64,000 nucleotides of DNA from JBPOHE01 sp052035915 (lineage in GTDB: Bacteria > Pseudomonadota > Gammaproteobacteria > Chromatiales > Chromatiaceae), in the NCBI GenBank assembly GCA_052035915.1, contig JBPOHE010000088.1, positions 1 to 64,000 of the forward strand, given 5' to 3'. Positions 18,270 to 27,526 of the stretch are shown here, piece after piece. Each line of letters starts with the position of its first letter. Position 1 is the first letter of the stretch. Under the pieces are notes generated by a model that had not been told where the DNA came from, did not search any database, and saw only the letters and a list, made by a program, of their open reading frames with translations. The position numbers and the translations under genes are program-made.

Positions 18270-19142
18270 TCAGGGGATGGCGGCGAAGCCCTGACACAGC
18301 CCCTCCGCCGCCTCCAGCAGGCGGGGACCGGGGCGGTGCATGAGATCGGTGTCGATCCGCAGAAAGCGTCGCTGCCGCACTGCCGGGAGGTCGGACCAGG
18401 CGGGGCGCGGGGAGAAGTCCTCGCCCGCCGCGGCTCCCGAAAGGCTCTCGCTGGCGATCACCATGACCTCCGGGGCGGCGACGATCACCGCTTCCTCATC
18501 CACCACCGCGACCCGCCCGGGCAGGGACGCGAACAGACTCCTGCCGCCGCACAACTCCAGTACCTGACCGATGAGATGCCGACGATCCGCGCTCATCAAG
18601 GGCTCGGGCCAGAGCTGATAGAAGACCCGTAGCGGCGGGTCGCGGCGATAGCTCAGTCGCAACCGATCGAGCCGTGCGCGAAAGGCGGACGCCCTTTGGC
18701 CGGCGATCTCCCAGGTAGCGGCCAGGCGTCCCAGATCCTCGATATTCTTGGCGATGGCCTCCAGTGTGGGTGGATCGCTACGGTAGAGAGAAATGCCGCG
18801 CTCGGCGATCCAGGCCAGGTCTCTTTCCCCGTTGCCGGAGTGCCAGCCGATGACCAGGTCCGGATCCAGGGCCAGCACCGCCTCCTGGTCGATGCGGGCG
18901 GCATCGCCGACCTCCGGCAGGCCGAGGGCCTGGGGCGGGTAGTTGCTGCCCCGCACCCGCCCCACCAGCTTGGTCCCGGCGCCGGCGGCGAACACCAGTT
19001 CGACACCATGGGGCGAGAGGGCCAGGATACGTTGGGCGGGCCGCTCGAGGCTGATGGTCTGTCCGCTATCGTCCACCACCTGGATGGGGTTGGAGACCCC
19101 CAGAGCCAGTCCGGCGACCAGGATGGCGGCGGGCAGACTCAC
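18270..19142 (-). CDS. btuF: BtuF-like cobalamin/iron-siderophore ABC binding protein
   Basis: The 290-residue periplasmic protein has a signal peptide (VSLPAAILVAGLALGV) and the fold-III binding-protein pattern: IQVVDDSGQTISLERPAQRI, then SPHGVELVFAAGAG and DQEAVLALDPDLVIGW. BtuF members pass vitamin B12 to BtuCD. The GTG start overlaps the stop of the cobC-like gene by four bases. No BtuC or BtuD gene is present here, so the permease must lie elsewhere. The neighbouring cobC-like phosphatase favours B12 over other ligands. Confidence 0.82.
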   Translation of the reverse strand: MSLPAAILVAGLALGVSNPIQVVDDSGQTISLERPAQRILALSPHGVELVFAAGAGTKLVGRVRGSNYPPQALGLPEVGDAARIDQEAVLALDPDLVIGWHSGNGERDLAWIAERGISLYRSDPPTLEAIAKNIEDLGRLAATWEIAGQRASAFRARLDRLRLSYRRDPPLRVFYQLWPEPLMSADRRHLIGQVLELCGGRSLFASLPGRVAVVDEEAVIVAAPEVMVIASESLSGAAAGEDFSPRPAWSDLPAVRQRRFLRIDTDLMHRPGPRLLEAAEGLCQGFAAIP

Positions 19143-19738
19143 AGCCGTCGGCGGCCGTGGAACAGGATACTGGGTGGGCGTTCGCCGTCGATCCTCAGGC
19201 GCGAAACCCCGGCGGTCTCCAGGGTCAGGCGGTAGAGGGTGATGAGCGGGGCTTCCAGGACATGGGCGACCAGGGTGCGGATGACCCCGGCATGGGTGAC
19301 GATGAGGATATGCCGCCCTCGACACCCCGCCAGGATGTCGTCGAAGACCTGGACCACCCGGTCGCGGAAGGACTCCAGGGGTTCGGCCCCTTCCGGTCGC
19401 CGATGGATCGGGTCCCAGTAAAAATCCCGGAACAGCTCCGGGTCGCGCTGGCGCGCCTCTTCCGGGGTGAGTCCTTCCCAGACGCCGAAGCCGACCTCCT
19501 TGAGACGCGCATCCTCCTTGACCTCCAGAGCGAGTCGCTCCCCCAGCGCCAAGGCAAAATCCCGACAGCGTCGTAGCGGGGAGCAACAAATCAGCTCCCA
19601 TGGCGCCGGGCTGCGGTCTACCGCCTGCCACATCTCACGCCAGCCTTGTTCGCTGAGGGGGTCGTCACGCTGGCCGCGAAAGCGTGTCCCGCCTTCGGGT
19701 AGACCGTGACGGATGAGATCGAGGGTGGTGGCGGTCAT
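19139..19738 (-). CDS. cobC: histidine phosphatase, CobC (alpha-ribazole phosphatase)-like
   Basis: The 199-residue enzyme has the catalytic LIRHGLPEG motif at about residues 8-16, the second-phase arginine in CSPLRRC, and the distal VTHAGVIR with the second catalytic His. CobC removes phosphate from alpha-ribazole 5'-phosphate in B12 synthesis. Phosphoglycerate-mutase-like relatives look similar, so the substrate rests on the btuF-like neighbour. It overlaps both neighbours by four bases. Confidence 0.82.
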   Translation of the reverse strand: MTATTLDLIRHGLPEGGTRFRGQRDDPLSEQGWREMWQAVDRSPAPWELICCSPLRRCRDFALALGERLALEVKEDARLKEVGFGVWEGLTPEEARQRDPELFRDFYWDPIHRRPEGAEPLESFRDRVVQVFDDILAGCRGRHILIVTHAGVIRTLVAHVLEAPLITLYRLTLETAGVSRLRIDGERPPSILFHGRRRL

Positions 19739-20397
19739 CTCGGCTCCAGAGGAGAAATGTGGGCTAGGTAGCGCGCCCAGTCGAAGGCGGGACCGGGATC
19801 GGTCTTGCGCCCCGGGGCAATGTCACTGTGGCCGGTGATGCGTTCGGGGGTGAGGCCGGGGAAGGCCGTGAGCAAACGTCGCGTAACCGAAGCCAAAACC
19901 TCGTATTGCCGCTCGGTGTAGGGGAGGTCATCGGTGCCTTCGAGTTCGATGCCGATGGAGAAGTCGTTGCAGCCTTCCCGTCCTTGAAAGTTCGACAGCC
20001 CGGCATGCCAGGCGCGCAGGGTGAAGGGGACATACTGCCGGAGTTCGCCGCCGCGGCGGATCAGCAGGTGGGAGGAAACCCGCAGATCGGCGATGTCGCG
20101 GAAGTAGGGGTGGGCCTCGGGGTTCAGGCGGTTGTGGAACAGATCCTCGATCCAGGGACCGCCGAATTCCCCCGGCGGTAGGCTGATGTTGTGGATCACC
20201 AGGAGGTCAATCGCCGTTCCCGGCGGGCGGGGGTCGCAGTTGGGGGAGAGGCAGAGTGCGGCCTCGGGTAGGAGGCCGCATCTGGCCAGGCTGTAGACAT
20301 CCGGTACCGGCCCCCCGGCCAGGGGAAGCTCGGCCACCCGCGGCACGCTGTCCGTGATCCAGGCGGATACACCTGGAATGGCGTCTGGTAGCGACAT
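19735..20397 (-). CDS. ampD: AmpD, 1,6-anhydro-N-acetylmuramyl-L-alanine amidase
   Basis: The 220-residue amidase_2-domain zinc enzyme cuts the peptide from anhydromuropeptides during cell-wall recycling in the cytoplasm. Zinc ligands are visible as VIHNIS, AWHAG and GHSDIAPGRKTDPG, and the LHYLI-type stretch is replaced by FSIGIELEG. An N-terminal extension of about 40 residues precedes the core, so a later start is possible. It leads the ampD-cobC-btuF-TSUP operon and follows cpoB after about 105 bp. Confidence 0.93.
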   Translation of the reverse strand: MSLPDAIPGVSAWITDSVPRVAELPLAGGPVPDVYSLARCGLLPEAALCLSPNCDPRPPGTAIDLLVIHNISLPPGEFGGPWIEDLFHNRLNPEAHPYFRDIADLRVSSHLLIRRGGELRQYVPFTLRAWHAGLSNFQGREGCNDFSIGIELEGTDDLPYTERQYEVLASVTRRLLTAFPGLTPERITGHSDIAPGRKTDPGPAFDWARYLAHISPLEPR

Positions 20398-20502
20398 GAA
20401 TCGGGCTGGTGGCTTGTGGTCGAAGGATGAAAGCCTGGCTCCCTGGAGCCCAGTCTCCGTTCATGGTTCGCCAGGCTCACCACGAACGGAGAACCGGGGC
20501 GA

Positions 20503-21429
20503 CTAACGGCCTTCTTGACGCATCTTGTCGAGTCGGTTGGCGGCCAATTTGGCCTCGGTCGCTTGCGGGTATTGCTTGAGCAAGCGCTCCAGCATCTCCC
20601 GGGCGCGCGCCCACTGTTGTTGTTCATAGAGGATATAGCCGAGTTTCAACAGGGCCCCCGGGACCTTGGCGCTCTGGGGATAGAGGTCCAACACCCGTTG
20701 GAAGTCCCGTTGCGCCTGATCGAAATTCCGCTCGACGTAGCCGATCTCGCCCAACCAGTATTGGGCATTGTCGGCGTAGCGACCCCCGGCATAGCGTTGG
20801 AGATAGTCCTGAAAGCCGCTTCTGGCCTCGCCATAACGTCGTTGTTTGAGCAGGTCGAAGGACTTTTGATAGTCCGCCTCTTCCTGGGAACCGCCGCTAC
20901 GCGCCGTCGGTGGCGGCTCGGGGGGCGGCAGGGCCGGGGTGATCACCCCTGGACCCGAAACCCGCTCCGGCACCGGCGCCGGGGTCGAATAGGGAAGGGG
21001 GGTTGGTGTCTCCCGCTCGCGGGAAGGCGGAAATTGGCTCGAATATTCCCGCTCCCGTCCAACAGGGGCGGGAGGGGCATAGTCGCGCTCCCGTCCGAGG
21101 GGTGAGGGAGGTGGGATTTCACGTTCACGCACCAGGGGTGAGGTGGCCGGCGGGATCTCCCGCGGCGCACGAGGGCCGACATCCGGATGTCTCGGCTCGG
21201 TGTTGGACTGTTGCAAGCGCTCGACGGCGTATCTCTGCTCTTCGAGTTCGCCCCGCAACTGCTGCACCTCGCGCTGGAGCTGCTGAAGTTGCAGTACGAT
21301 CTCCCCCAGGTTCTGGCTGCGCGTGATATTTTCCAGACGTTGCAATCTGGCCTCGATATCCGGCACGCCGGCGGCCTGGGCCGTCGAGAGCGCCAGCAGG
21401 GGGATGAGAACCTTGAAGCTGATCCGCAT
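20503..21429 (-). CDS. cpoB: CpoB (YbgF), Tol-Pal cell division coordinator
   Basis: The 308-residue periplasmic protein has a signal peptide ending near AQA, an N-terminal trimerising coiled coil (about residues 25-75), and a C-terminal TPR domain (about 185-305: DYQKSFDLLKQRRYGEA, YWLGEIGYVERNFDQAQRDF). CpoB ties PBP1b activity to Tol constriction. A linker with repeated REREIPPPSPLG-like units between the two domains is longer than usual. It ends the tol-pal transcript. Confidence 0.93.
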   Translation of the reverse strand: MRISFKVLIPLLALSTAQAAGVPDIEARLQRLENITRSQNLGEIVLQLQQLQREVQQLRGELEEQRYAVERLQQSNTEPRHPDVGPRAPREIPPATSPLVREREIPPPSPLGRERDYAPPAPVGREREYSSQFPPSRERETPTPLPYSTPAPVPERVSGPGVITPALPPPEPPPTARSGGSQEEADYQKSFDLLKQRRYGEARSGFQDYLQRYAGGRYADNAQYWLGEIGYVERNFDQAQRDFQRVLDLYPQSAKVPGALLKLGYILYEQQQWARAREMLERLLKQYPQATEAKLAANRLDKMRQEGR

Positions 21430-21447
21430 GCTGATCTCCAGGTGGGG

Positions 21448-22050
21448 CTAATTGCCGTACACGAGTTCGACCCGACGATTCAAGGCCCAGGCCTCTTCGC
21501 CGGATCCGGTAACCACGGGTCGTTCCTCGCCGTAACTGATGGTCCGCAATTGAGGGGATGAGGCCCCTTCGGCCGCCATCAAACGCTTGACCGCCTCGGC
21601 ACGACGTTCGCCGAGGGCGATGTTGTACTCGCGCGAGCCCCGCTCGTCCGCATGGCCTTCCAGGGTGACACGGGTGCGTCCGTGGGAGGCCAGGTACTGG
21701 GAATGGGCGCGGATGAGATCGCGATATTCGGGTAGGATCTCGAAGCTGTCGTATTCGAAATACACCACCTTTTTGTACAGCGGGCTGCCGGGATCGTTCA
21801 AGGCAGGATCCCCGCCGCCGCCGCCGGAGAGTTCGCGGCCACCAGGCCCGGAAAGACGGCTGCCGTCATCGTAACCCTGACCGCCATCCAGACCATAGCC
21901 GCTGTGGCGAGCGCCGGGCCCGCTGCCGCCGACATCGGTCACGGGTGCCAGGGCATCCCCATCCTTGCTGGCGGTCGATTCGCAACCGCTGAGCTGGATC
22001 GCCAACAGCGCCAGAAGTGGCATGAATTTCAATAAGGAAGGCCTAGGCAT
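21448..22050 (-). CDS. pal: Pal, peptidoglycan-associated lipoprotein
   Basis: The 200-residue outer-membrane lipoprotein has lipobox LSGC with Cys23 lipidated, a Gly/Asp-rich spacer, and an OmpA-like domain: VYFEYDSFEI, then LEGHADERGSREYNIALGER with the diaminopimelate-binding Asp and Arg. Pal holds peptidoglycan and binds TolB. It is 28 bases downstream of tolB and 18 before cpoB. Confidence 0.96.
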   Translation of the reverse strand: MPRPSLLKFMPLLALLAIQLSGCESTASKDGDALAPVTDVGGSGPGARHSGYGLDGGQGYDDGSRLSGPGGRELSGGGGGDPALNDPGSPLYKKVVYFEYDSFEILPEYRDLIRAHSQYLASHGRTRVTLEGHADERGSREYNIALGERRAEAVKRLMAAEGASSPQLRTISYGEERPVVTGSGEEAWALNRRVELVYGN

Positions 22051-22078
22051 GGGTCAACGTCTCCTCTTCGATAAGCTG

Positions 22079-23380
22079 TCAATGATTCTTTGCCGGTGAC
22101 CAGACGGGCTCGCGCACGTCACCACCAGTCAAGGCCAAGCGCTGGCGCACCCGCCCGTCGACGGACACCGCCTGTAACACACCCCGGCCGGCTTCCTTCC
22201 CCGCGTACATTATCATGCGGCTGTTGGGGGCAAAACTCGGGGATTCGTCCAATGGACCCTGACCGATCAACTCCAGTTTGCCGGCGGAGAGGTCCATCAC
22301 CCCGACCCGGAAGCGGCCATCGACGCGGGTGATCAGCGCCAGATACTTGCCGTCGGGCGAGAACCTGGCGGTGGCGTTGTAGCTGTTTTCAAAGGTCAGA
22401 CGTTGGACGCCACCGCTGCCATCGGCTGGGGTACGGTAAATCTGAGGGCCGCCGCCCCGATCCGAGGTGAAGACGATGTTGCGTCCATCCGGGGACCAGA
22501 CGGGTTCGGTGTCGATCGCCGAATGCCTCACCACCGGGGTCAACTGACGGCTGGCGATATCGATCACGAAGATGTCCGGATTGCCGTCCTTCGACAGGGT
22601 GATGGCCAGCTTGCGTCCGTCCGGCGACCAGGAGGGGGCCCCGTTGATACCCGGATAGGCCGCGATGCGGTCGAGCTTGCGGGTATAGACTTCCTGCACG
22701 TAGATCCCGGGTTGACCTTTATCGAAAGCCACATAGGCCAGACGCCGACCATCCGGTGACCAGGCGGGAGACAACAGGGGTTCCTTGGAACGGACGATGG
22801 TCTGGGAATTGAAGCCGTCCGCGTCCGCCACCCGGAGTTCATTGACCCGGCTCCCGTCCGCCTGACGGACCGAGGTGATATAGGCCATCCGGGTATTGAA
22901 GATGCCGGGCTCACCGATGAGTTTTTCGTAGATGAGATCGGCGATCTGGTGACCGACGCTACGCAGATTGGCGTCGGTGGCGCGAATGCTGCCCCAGCCG
23001 AGCAGTTGCTCGCCCCGGTAGACATCGAGGAGTTGAAACTGCACGCTGTACTGACCCGCCCCGGAGGGTAACAGCTTGCCGACGACCAGGAAGTCCTGGG
23101 CGAGCTTGCGCCAGTCGGCAAAGTCGACCTCGGCGGATTCGTGAGGCTGGCTGATCATATCTCCACGCGGCATGGTCTTGAAGCGAGCGCTATGGGCCAG
23201 ATCGCTGTCGATGACCGCCGCCAGGTCCTGATTCTGGGCACCGCCCGTGGAACCGGCAAAGGGCACGATGGCGATGGGGAGCGCCGCTTCCACGCCCTCG
23301 GTGATCTCGATGGTCAAGGGAGCGGCGAGCAACCGGGCGGAAAACCAGAAGCCGAGCAGAATACAGAACAGGCGTTTCAT
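22079..23380 (-). CDS. tolB: TolB, Tol-Pal periplasmic beta-propeller
   Basis: The 433-residue periplasmic protein has a signal peptide (to about residue 20), an N-terminal TolA-contacting domain and a six-bladed propeller marked by repeated SPAWSPDGRRLAY and PSWSPDGRKLAI-type blades. It binds Pal and releases it under TolA control. A 180-bp gap with A+T-rich sequence separates it from tolA, where a separate tolB-pal-cpoB promoter could lie. Confidence 0.97.
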   Translation of the reverse strand: MKRLFCILLGFWFSARLLAAPLTIEITEGVEAALPIAIVPFAGSTGGAQNQDLAAVIDSDLAHSARFKTMPRGDMISQPHESAEVDFADWRKLAQDFLVVGKLLPSGAGQYSVQFQLLDVYRGEQLLGWGSIRATDANLRSVGHQIADLIYEKLIGEPGIFNTRMAYITSVRQADGSRVNELRVADADGFNSQTIVRSKEPLLSPAWSPDGRRLAYVAFDKGQPGIYVQEVYTRKLDRIAAYPGINGAPSWSPDGRKLAITLSKDGNPDIFVIDIASRQLTPVVRHSAIDTEPVWSPDGRNIVFTSDRGGGPQIYRTPADGSGGVQRLTFENSYNATARFSPDGKYLALITRVDGRFRVGVMDLSAGKLELIGQGPLDESPSFAPNSRMIMYAGKEAGRGVLQAVSVDGRVRQRLALTGGDVREPVWSPAKNH

Positions 23381-23560
23381 CTTGTGCTTCCCCTTCTCGA
23401 CGGATGTTCGAGGCGGTTGGAGAGAATCCTCTCCGTTTCCAGAATAACGAATAGTAATTTTCTTATCATATTCTTTATAACTATAAGAATGTCTTAATTA
23501 TGACCTTATTTTGGCCTCAGGCCCGGTATCGCTTAACGGAACAGATACCGCCTTTCATCT

Positions 23561-24988
23561 TCATTTTCCAGGATCGAATACCAGTTCCAGTTCCCGGAAG
23601 GACTCAAACAAACCCCCTCTGGGGACCGGCAAAGGCGAAGCCTTGTAAACGGCCGCTTCCACCGAGCGGTCGAAGCCCGGCTGACCGCTGCTGCGGGTGA
23701 TGCGCACGCTGCCGGAAATCACTTCTCCTGTCGGTAAAAGTCGTACCAGCAGGGTGCATTTCAACCTGGAATCGAGGTTAGGTGGCTGCAACCAATGGCG
23801 TTGGATCTGATTCTTGATCGCCCCGACATAGCGATTCGTCTCCCGGCTGTTGTGTTCCGCCTCCAACTGGGCCTCCAGGGCCTCCTCTCGGGCCCGCCGT
23901 TCCTCCTCTGCTCTTCGCTTGGCGTCGGCCTCGGCCTTTTTCCGGGTCTCTTCCTCCGCCTTGCGCCGAGCCTCTTCAGCCGCCTGTTTTTTGCTTTCTT
24001 CCTCGGCCCTTTTCTTGGCTTCCTCAGCCACCTGCCGCTTCAAGTCTTCTTCGGCCTTTTTTCTGGCTTCCTCGGCAGCTTCTTTTCTGGCGGCTTCTTC
24101 CGCCTTGCGCTTGGCGTCGGCCTCGGCCTTTTTCTTGGCTTCCTCGGCGGCTTCTTTTTTGGCGGTCTCTTCCGCTTTGCGCTTGGCGTCGGCCTCGGCC
24201 TTTTTCCTCGCCTCCTCGGCGGCCTCTTTTCTGGCGGCTTCTTCCGCCTTGCGCTTGGCGTCGGCCTCGGCCTTTTTCCTGGCTTCCTCGGCGGCCTCTT
24301 TTTTGGCTGTCTCTTCCGCCTTGCGCTTGGCGTCGGCTTCGGCCTTTTTCCTGGCTTCCTCGGCGACTTCTTTTTTGGCAGTCTCTTCCGCCTTGCGTTT
24401 GGCGTCGGCTTCGGCCTTTTTCCTCGCCTCCTCGGTAGCCTCTTTTCTAGCTTCTTCTTCGGCCCGGCGTTTGGCCTGCTCCTCCCGGTGCTGTCGTTCC
24501 TCGGCCTCGCGCTGCTTCTGGGTTTCGACCAGCCGCCGCTCTTCATCCTTGCGCTGCCGCTCCATCTGTTCCTGCTCTTTCTTCAACTGGGCGAGTCGCC
24601 TGGCATCCTCTTCCTGTTCCCGTTGCTCTTCGAGCCGTCGCTGACGTTCCTGCGTTTCCCGTTCACGGCGTTGACGCTCGATCTCGGCCAGCCGTTTTTG
24701 CTCGGCTTCCTGCTGACGTTTCAACTCGCGTAATTCTTCCTGTTCGCGTCTTCGGGCCGCCTCTCGCTCGGATTTCTGCTTGTCTTCGGCCTGTTTGAGC
24801 TGCTGGGCCTCCGCCTCGACCTTGGCCGAGTCCACAATCTTGGCCTGGACCACATCGGTGGGTTGGGCCGGAGGAACCGGACGCCGCAGCCAATCCACGC
24901 CGAAGAATAGAAAGAGGAGGATCGCCAGGTGCAGCCCCAAAGCTCGCCAGACAGCCCCGGGATTGCGTTTAAACAGGCCCCACATCAA
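23561..24988 (-). CDS. tolA: TolA, Tol-Pal energy-transducing tether
   Basis: The 475-residue protein has an N-terminal membrane helix (about 16-33), a very long Glu/Lys/Ala helical domain II (about 50-375), and a C-terminal TonB_C-like domain III (YVGAIKNQIQRHWLQPP, CTLLVRLLPTGEVISGSV). It links TolQR to TolB and Pal across the periplasm. Domain II contains five nearly identical 24-residue units. The start overlaps the tolR stop by four bases. Confidence 0.95.
   Translation of the reverse strand: MMWGLFKRNPGAVWRALGLHLAILLFLFFGVDWLRRPVPPAQPTDVVQAKIVDSAKVEAEAQQLKQAEDKQKSEREAARRREQEELRELKRQQEAEQKRLAEIERQRRERETQERQRRLEEQREQEEDARRLAQLKKEQEQMERQRKDEERRLVETQKQREAEERQHREEQAKRRAEEEARKEATEEARKKAEADAKRKAEETAKKEVAEEARKKAEADAKRKAEETAKKEAAEEARKKAEADAKRKAEEAARKEAAEEARKKAEADAKRKAEETAKKEAAEEAKKKAEADAKRKAEEAARKEAAEEARKKAEEDLKRQVAEEAKKRAEEESKKQAAEEARRKAEEETRKKAEADAKRRAEEERRAREEALEAQLEAEHNSRETNRYVGAIKNQIQRHWLQPPNLDSRLKCTLLVRLLPTGEVISGSVRITRSSGQPGFDRSVEAAVYKASPLPVPRGGLFESFRELELVFDPGK
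24070..24440 (-). repeat. 72-bp tandem repeat inside tolA
   Basis: Five in-frame units of 24 codons each contain KAEADAKRKAEE followed by (T/A)A(K/R)KE(A/V)AEEA. The DNA copies are nearly identical, so unequal crossover could change the length of the TolA helix. Confidence 0.85.
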
Positions 24989-25425
24989 CGTTTGGCCCTT
25001 TTGGGCGGGGGCGGTTCGGTGATCAGGCCCACGCTGGGCGCCCCGGCCTTCTGTAACAACACCATGGCGGCGACCACCCGACCATAGTCGACGCTGGCGT
25101 CCCCGCGGACCAGGACCTGGGTCTTGGGCTTGTTTCGCAACACCGCCGCCACCCGGACCTGGAGGTCCTCGGCATCGACGGCCCTATCCTTGTTCGGTCC
25201 GACATTCACGAACATCTTGCCGGCGGCATCGACGCTGACGATCAGGGGCTCGTCCTGCTCCTGGGAGACGGGCTCGGCCTCCGCCTGGGGCAGATCGACC
25301 TTGACCCCCTCCGTCAGCAAGGGGGCGGTGATCATGAAAATCACCAGGAGCACCAGCATCACGTCGATGTACGGCACCACGTTGATCTCGGACATGGGCC
25401 GACGCCGCTTTCTTTCTCTCGCCAT
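24985..25425 (-). CDS. tolR: TolR, Tol-Pal proton channel subunit
   Basis: The 146-residue ExbD/TolR protein has a basic N terminus (MARERKRRRPMSEINVVPYI), one membrane helix (about 20-40) with the proton-path Asp in YIDVMLVLLVIF, and a periplasmic domain. TolQ and TolR form the proton-driven motor for TolA. It overlaps tolA by four bases. Confidence 0.96.
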   Translation of the reverse strand: MARERKRRRPMSEINVVPYIDVMLVLLVIFMITAPLLTEGVKVDLPQAEAEPVSQEQDEPLIVSVDAAGKMFVNVGPNKDRAVDAEDLQVRVAAVLRNKPKTQVLVRGDASVDYGRVVAAMVLLQKAGAPSVGLITEPPPPKRAKR

Positions 25426-25450
25426 GGTGGCTTCTCGCGTCGGGGTCCGA

Positions 25451-26125
25451 TCAATCCTGGGATTGACGTTGGAGGATGGTGGCGAATTCTTCGACGAAAT
25501 CGTCGTATCTGTTGTTGAGGCGCTCGACGGCGGTGGCGTACCTATTGTAGGCGATCACCGCCGGGATGGCGGCGAAGAGACCGATGGCGGTGGCGATCAA
25601 GGCCTCGGCGATACCCGGGGCGACCAGTCCCAGGGTGGCCTGTTTGACATTACCCAGCGCGGTGAAGGCGTTCATGATGCCCCAGACGGTGCCGAAAAGC
25701 CCGATATAGGGGCTGGTGGAACCCACGGTGGCGAGAAAGGGAAGATTGGCCTCCAGCACATCCAGCTCCCGGCTCAGGGTGACCCGCATGGAACGCTGGG
25801 CACCATGCACCAGGTCCATGTGCACCAGTCCAGGGGTTTTGCGCAGGCGGAGGAATTCCCGAAACCCGGCGCGAAAGATGGCCGCCATGCCGCTGAGCTG
25901 ATCGCTCTCCCGGTCCAGCTCGCGAAAGAGTTCGCTGAGATCTCCGCCGGACCAGAACCGGCGTTCAAAGTCATCCGCCGCCAGGCGTGCCCGTTTCAGC
26001 ATCTTGGCGCGATCGAAGATCATGGTCCAGGAGGTGACCGAGGCCCCGGCCAGGATCAACATCACCAATTGGACCACCGGACTGGCATTGAGCACCAGGT
26101 GGAAAAAAGACAGATCATTCGTCAT
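25451..26125 (-). CDS. tolQ: TolQ, Tol-Pal proton channel subunit
   Basis: The 224-residue MotA/TolQ/ExbB protein has three membrane helices, with GSTSPYIGLFGTVWGIMNAF and GIAEALIATAIGLFAAIPAV as the conserved channel helices. I chose ATG 26125, which begins with MTNDLSFFHLVLNASPVVQL; the longer frame upstream overlaps ybgC without conservation. It overlaps ybgC by 11 bases. Confidence 0.96.
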   Translation of the reverse strand: MTNDLSFFHLVLNASPVVQLVMLILAGASVTSWTMIFDRAKMLKRARLAADDFERRFWSGGDLSELFRELDRESDQLSGMAAIFRAGFREFLRLRKTPGLVHMDLVHGAQRSMRVTLSRELDVLEANLPFLATVGSTSPYIGLFGTVWGIMNAFTALGNVKQATLGLVAPGIAEALIATAIGLFAAIPAVIAYNRYATAVERLNNRYDDFVEEFATILQRQSQD

Positions 26126-26528
26126 CGGCAAGCTCCGCAATGAGCCGTGGCGGGATGGCGCGAGGCCGGAAACTTCCCGCATCGATACAGGCCAACTTTA
26201 CTTCTCCGCGGCAGTAAACCAAGTCCTGCCGGCGTGCATCGCGCACCTCCTGATACAGGCTCAGACTGGCCCGACCCCGGGTCGAGAGGCGCACACTCAC
26301 GCTCAAGAGGTCATTGAAACGGGCGGGGCGCTGGAAATCCAGCACCACCCGGGTCACGACGAAAACCAGGCCGTCCTCCGTCCGCAAACGATCCTGTTCG
26401 TATCCCAGGTGACGCAGCCATTCGGTACGGGCCCGCTCCATGAATTTGAGGTAGTTGGCGTAAAACACCACCCCTGCCGCGTCGGTGTCCTCATAATAGA
26501 CCCGTATCGGCCAGAGAAACTCGTTCAT
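26115..26528 (-). CDS. ybgC: YbgC, acyl-CoA thioesterase of the tol-pal cluster
   Basis: The 137-residue hot-dog-fold thioesterase has the catalytic motif YYEDTDAAGVVFYANYLKF with the essential Asp. YbgC hydrolyses acyl-CoA and has been linked to phospholipid metabolism. ATG 26528 gives the family length; further upstream frame has no similarity. It is the first gene of the tol-pal operon. Confidence 0.94.
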   Translation of the reverse strand: MNEFLWPIRVYYEDTDAAGVVFYANYLKFMERARTEWLRHLGYEQDRLRTEDGLVFVVTRVVLDFQRPARFNDLLSVSVRLSTRGRASLSLYQEVRDARRQDLVYCRGEVKLACIDAGSFRPRAIPPRLIAELADDE

Positions 26529-27016
26529 CGTTTTTCTATCCTGGTGCCATCTTTCAGTCCCCAGCTCCCCGGAAACAGGGGACAAAAGCCGGGGTGAAGA
26601 GCTGAACTCATTGATTGCCTTGGGCCTCGCCCCCGATGCCTTGCCCAGAGGGCGATGGGGCCAAACAGGTTCGCCTGCATCGGTTTTCCCCTGGGGGGTG
26701 GGATTGACGCAGAGAGCGAAAGTTCCCCGGCTATCCCTGATCAAGATCTATCATACCCTTAGCGACGGGGAGACGGCTGGCCCGTCGAATGGCCTTGGGT
26801 CAGGGCGCTTCCGGGCCTGGGCGCTTTGGTTCGGTTTTCCGTTCTCAATACGAGAACAATACCTCTTGTAGCGATGTATTGTTCTCGAAATAAGAACGAA
26901 AATTGGCTATTTTCCAGCCAGGCCCGGAGCCTGAAATGGAGGCGCAACAGGTGTCTGATCCCTGAGCGGCTGCGACGAACGGCCCGCCATGAACCAAGTC
27001 GAACAGGAGCCGAAGC
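26529..27016. other. divergent intergenic region between ybgC and folA
   Basis: It contains palindromic element copy E and should carry the promoters of the tol-pal operon (leftward) and folA (rightward). I see no convincing -35/-10 pair by eye and no gene. Confidence 0.55.
26811..26927. repeat. 118-bp palindromic interspersed element, copy E
   Basis: It runs from CCGGGC to GCCCGG and has two clean hairpins, GTTCTCAATACGAGAACAAT and ATTGTTCTCGAAATAAGAAC, and the arm ATTTTCCAGCC. It is one of the best preserved copies. Confidence 0.78.
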
Positions 27017-27526
27017 TTGATCCTTTCCCTCATCCTCGCCATGTCGGAGAACGGCGTCATCGGTCGCGGCAACCGCCTGCCCTGGCATCTCCCGGCGGAT
27101 CTCAGGCATTTCCGCACCCTGACACTCGGCAAGCCCATCATCATGGGGCGCCGTACCTATGAATCCCTGGGTCGGCCCTTGGCGGAACGGCGCAACATCC
27201 TCCTCACCCGGGATCCCGGTTACCAGGCCCCAGGCTGTGTCTGCGTACATTCGGTGGCCGCCGCGCTCCAGGCCGCGGAACCCGCACCCGAGGTGATGAT
27301 CATCGGTGGTGCCGAGATCTATCGGCAGTTTCTGCCGCGGGCGGATCGGCTCTATATGACGTTGGTGCATGGGGAAGTCGAGGGCGATACCCGGTTCCCG
27401 CCGCTGGCCGCCGGAATCTGGGAACTCCGCTCCCGCAGCGATCATCCGCCGGACGAGAAAAACCCCTATGCCTACAGTTTCCTGCTTCTGGAGCGGACGC
27501 CCGAAGGGCGGGATCAGAATCTGTAG
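27017..27526 (+). CDS. folA: dihydrofolate reductase
   Basis: The 169-residue type I DHFR reduces dihydrofolate with NADPH. It shows ILAMSENGVIGRGNRLPWHL (Met20 loop), Asp in PADLRHFRTLTLGKPIIMGR and IIGGAEIYRQFLP. Translation starts at a TTG, supported by AGGAG seven bases before it and by the missing alternative. It converges on apaH and the two genes overlap by 13 bases. Confidence 0.95.
   Translation: MILSLILAMSENGVIGRGNRLPWHLPADLRHFRTLTLGKPIIMGRRTYESLGRPLAERRNILLTRDPGYQAPGCVCVHSVAAALQAAEPAPEVMIIGGAEIYRQFLPRADRLYMTLVHGEVEGDTRFPPLAAGIWELRSRSDHPPDEKNPYAYSFLLLERTPEGRDQNL

Noticed and set aside
20398..20502. Cobalamin riboswitch before the ampD-cobC-btuF genes
   Set aside because: No B12-box-like sequence or suitable fold was seen; the space is only 105 bases and holds a short inverted repeat.
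24070..24440. Repeats in this stretch considered as a CRISPR array
   Set aside because: The units are contiguous, in frame with tolA and have no spacers. No CRISPR array is visible in the window.
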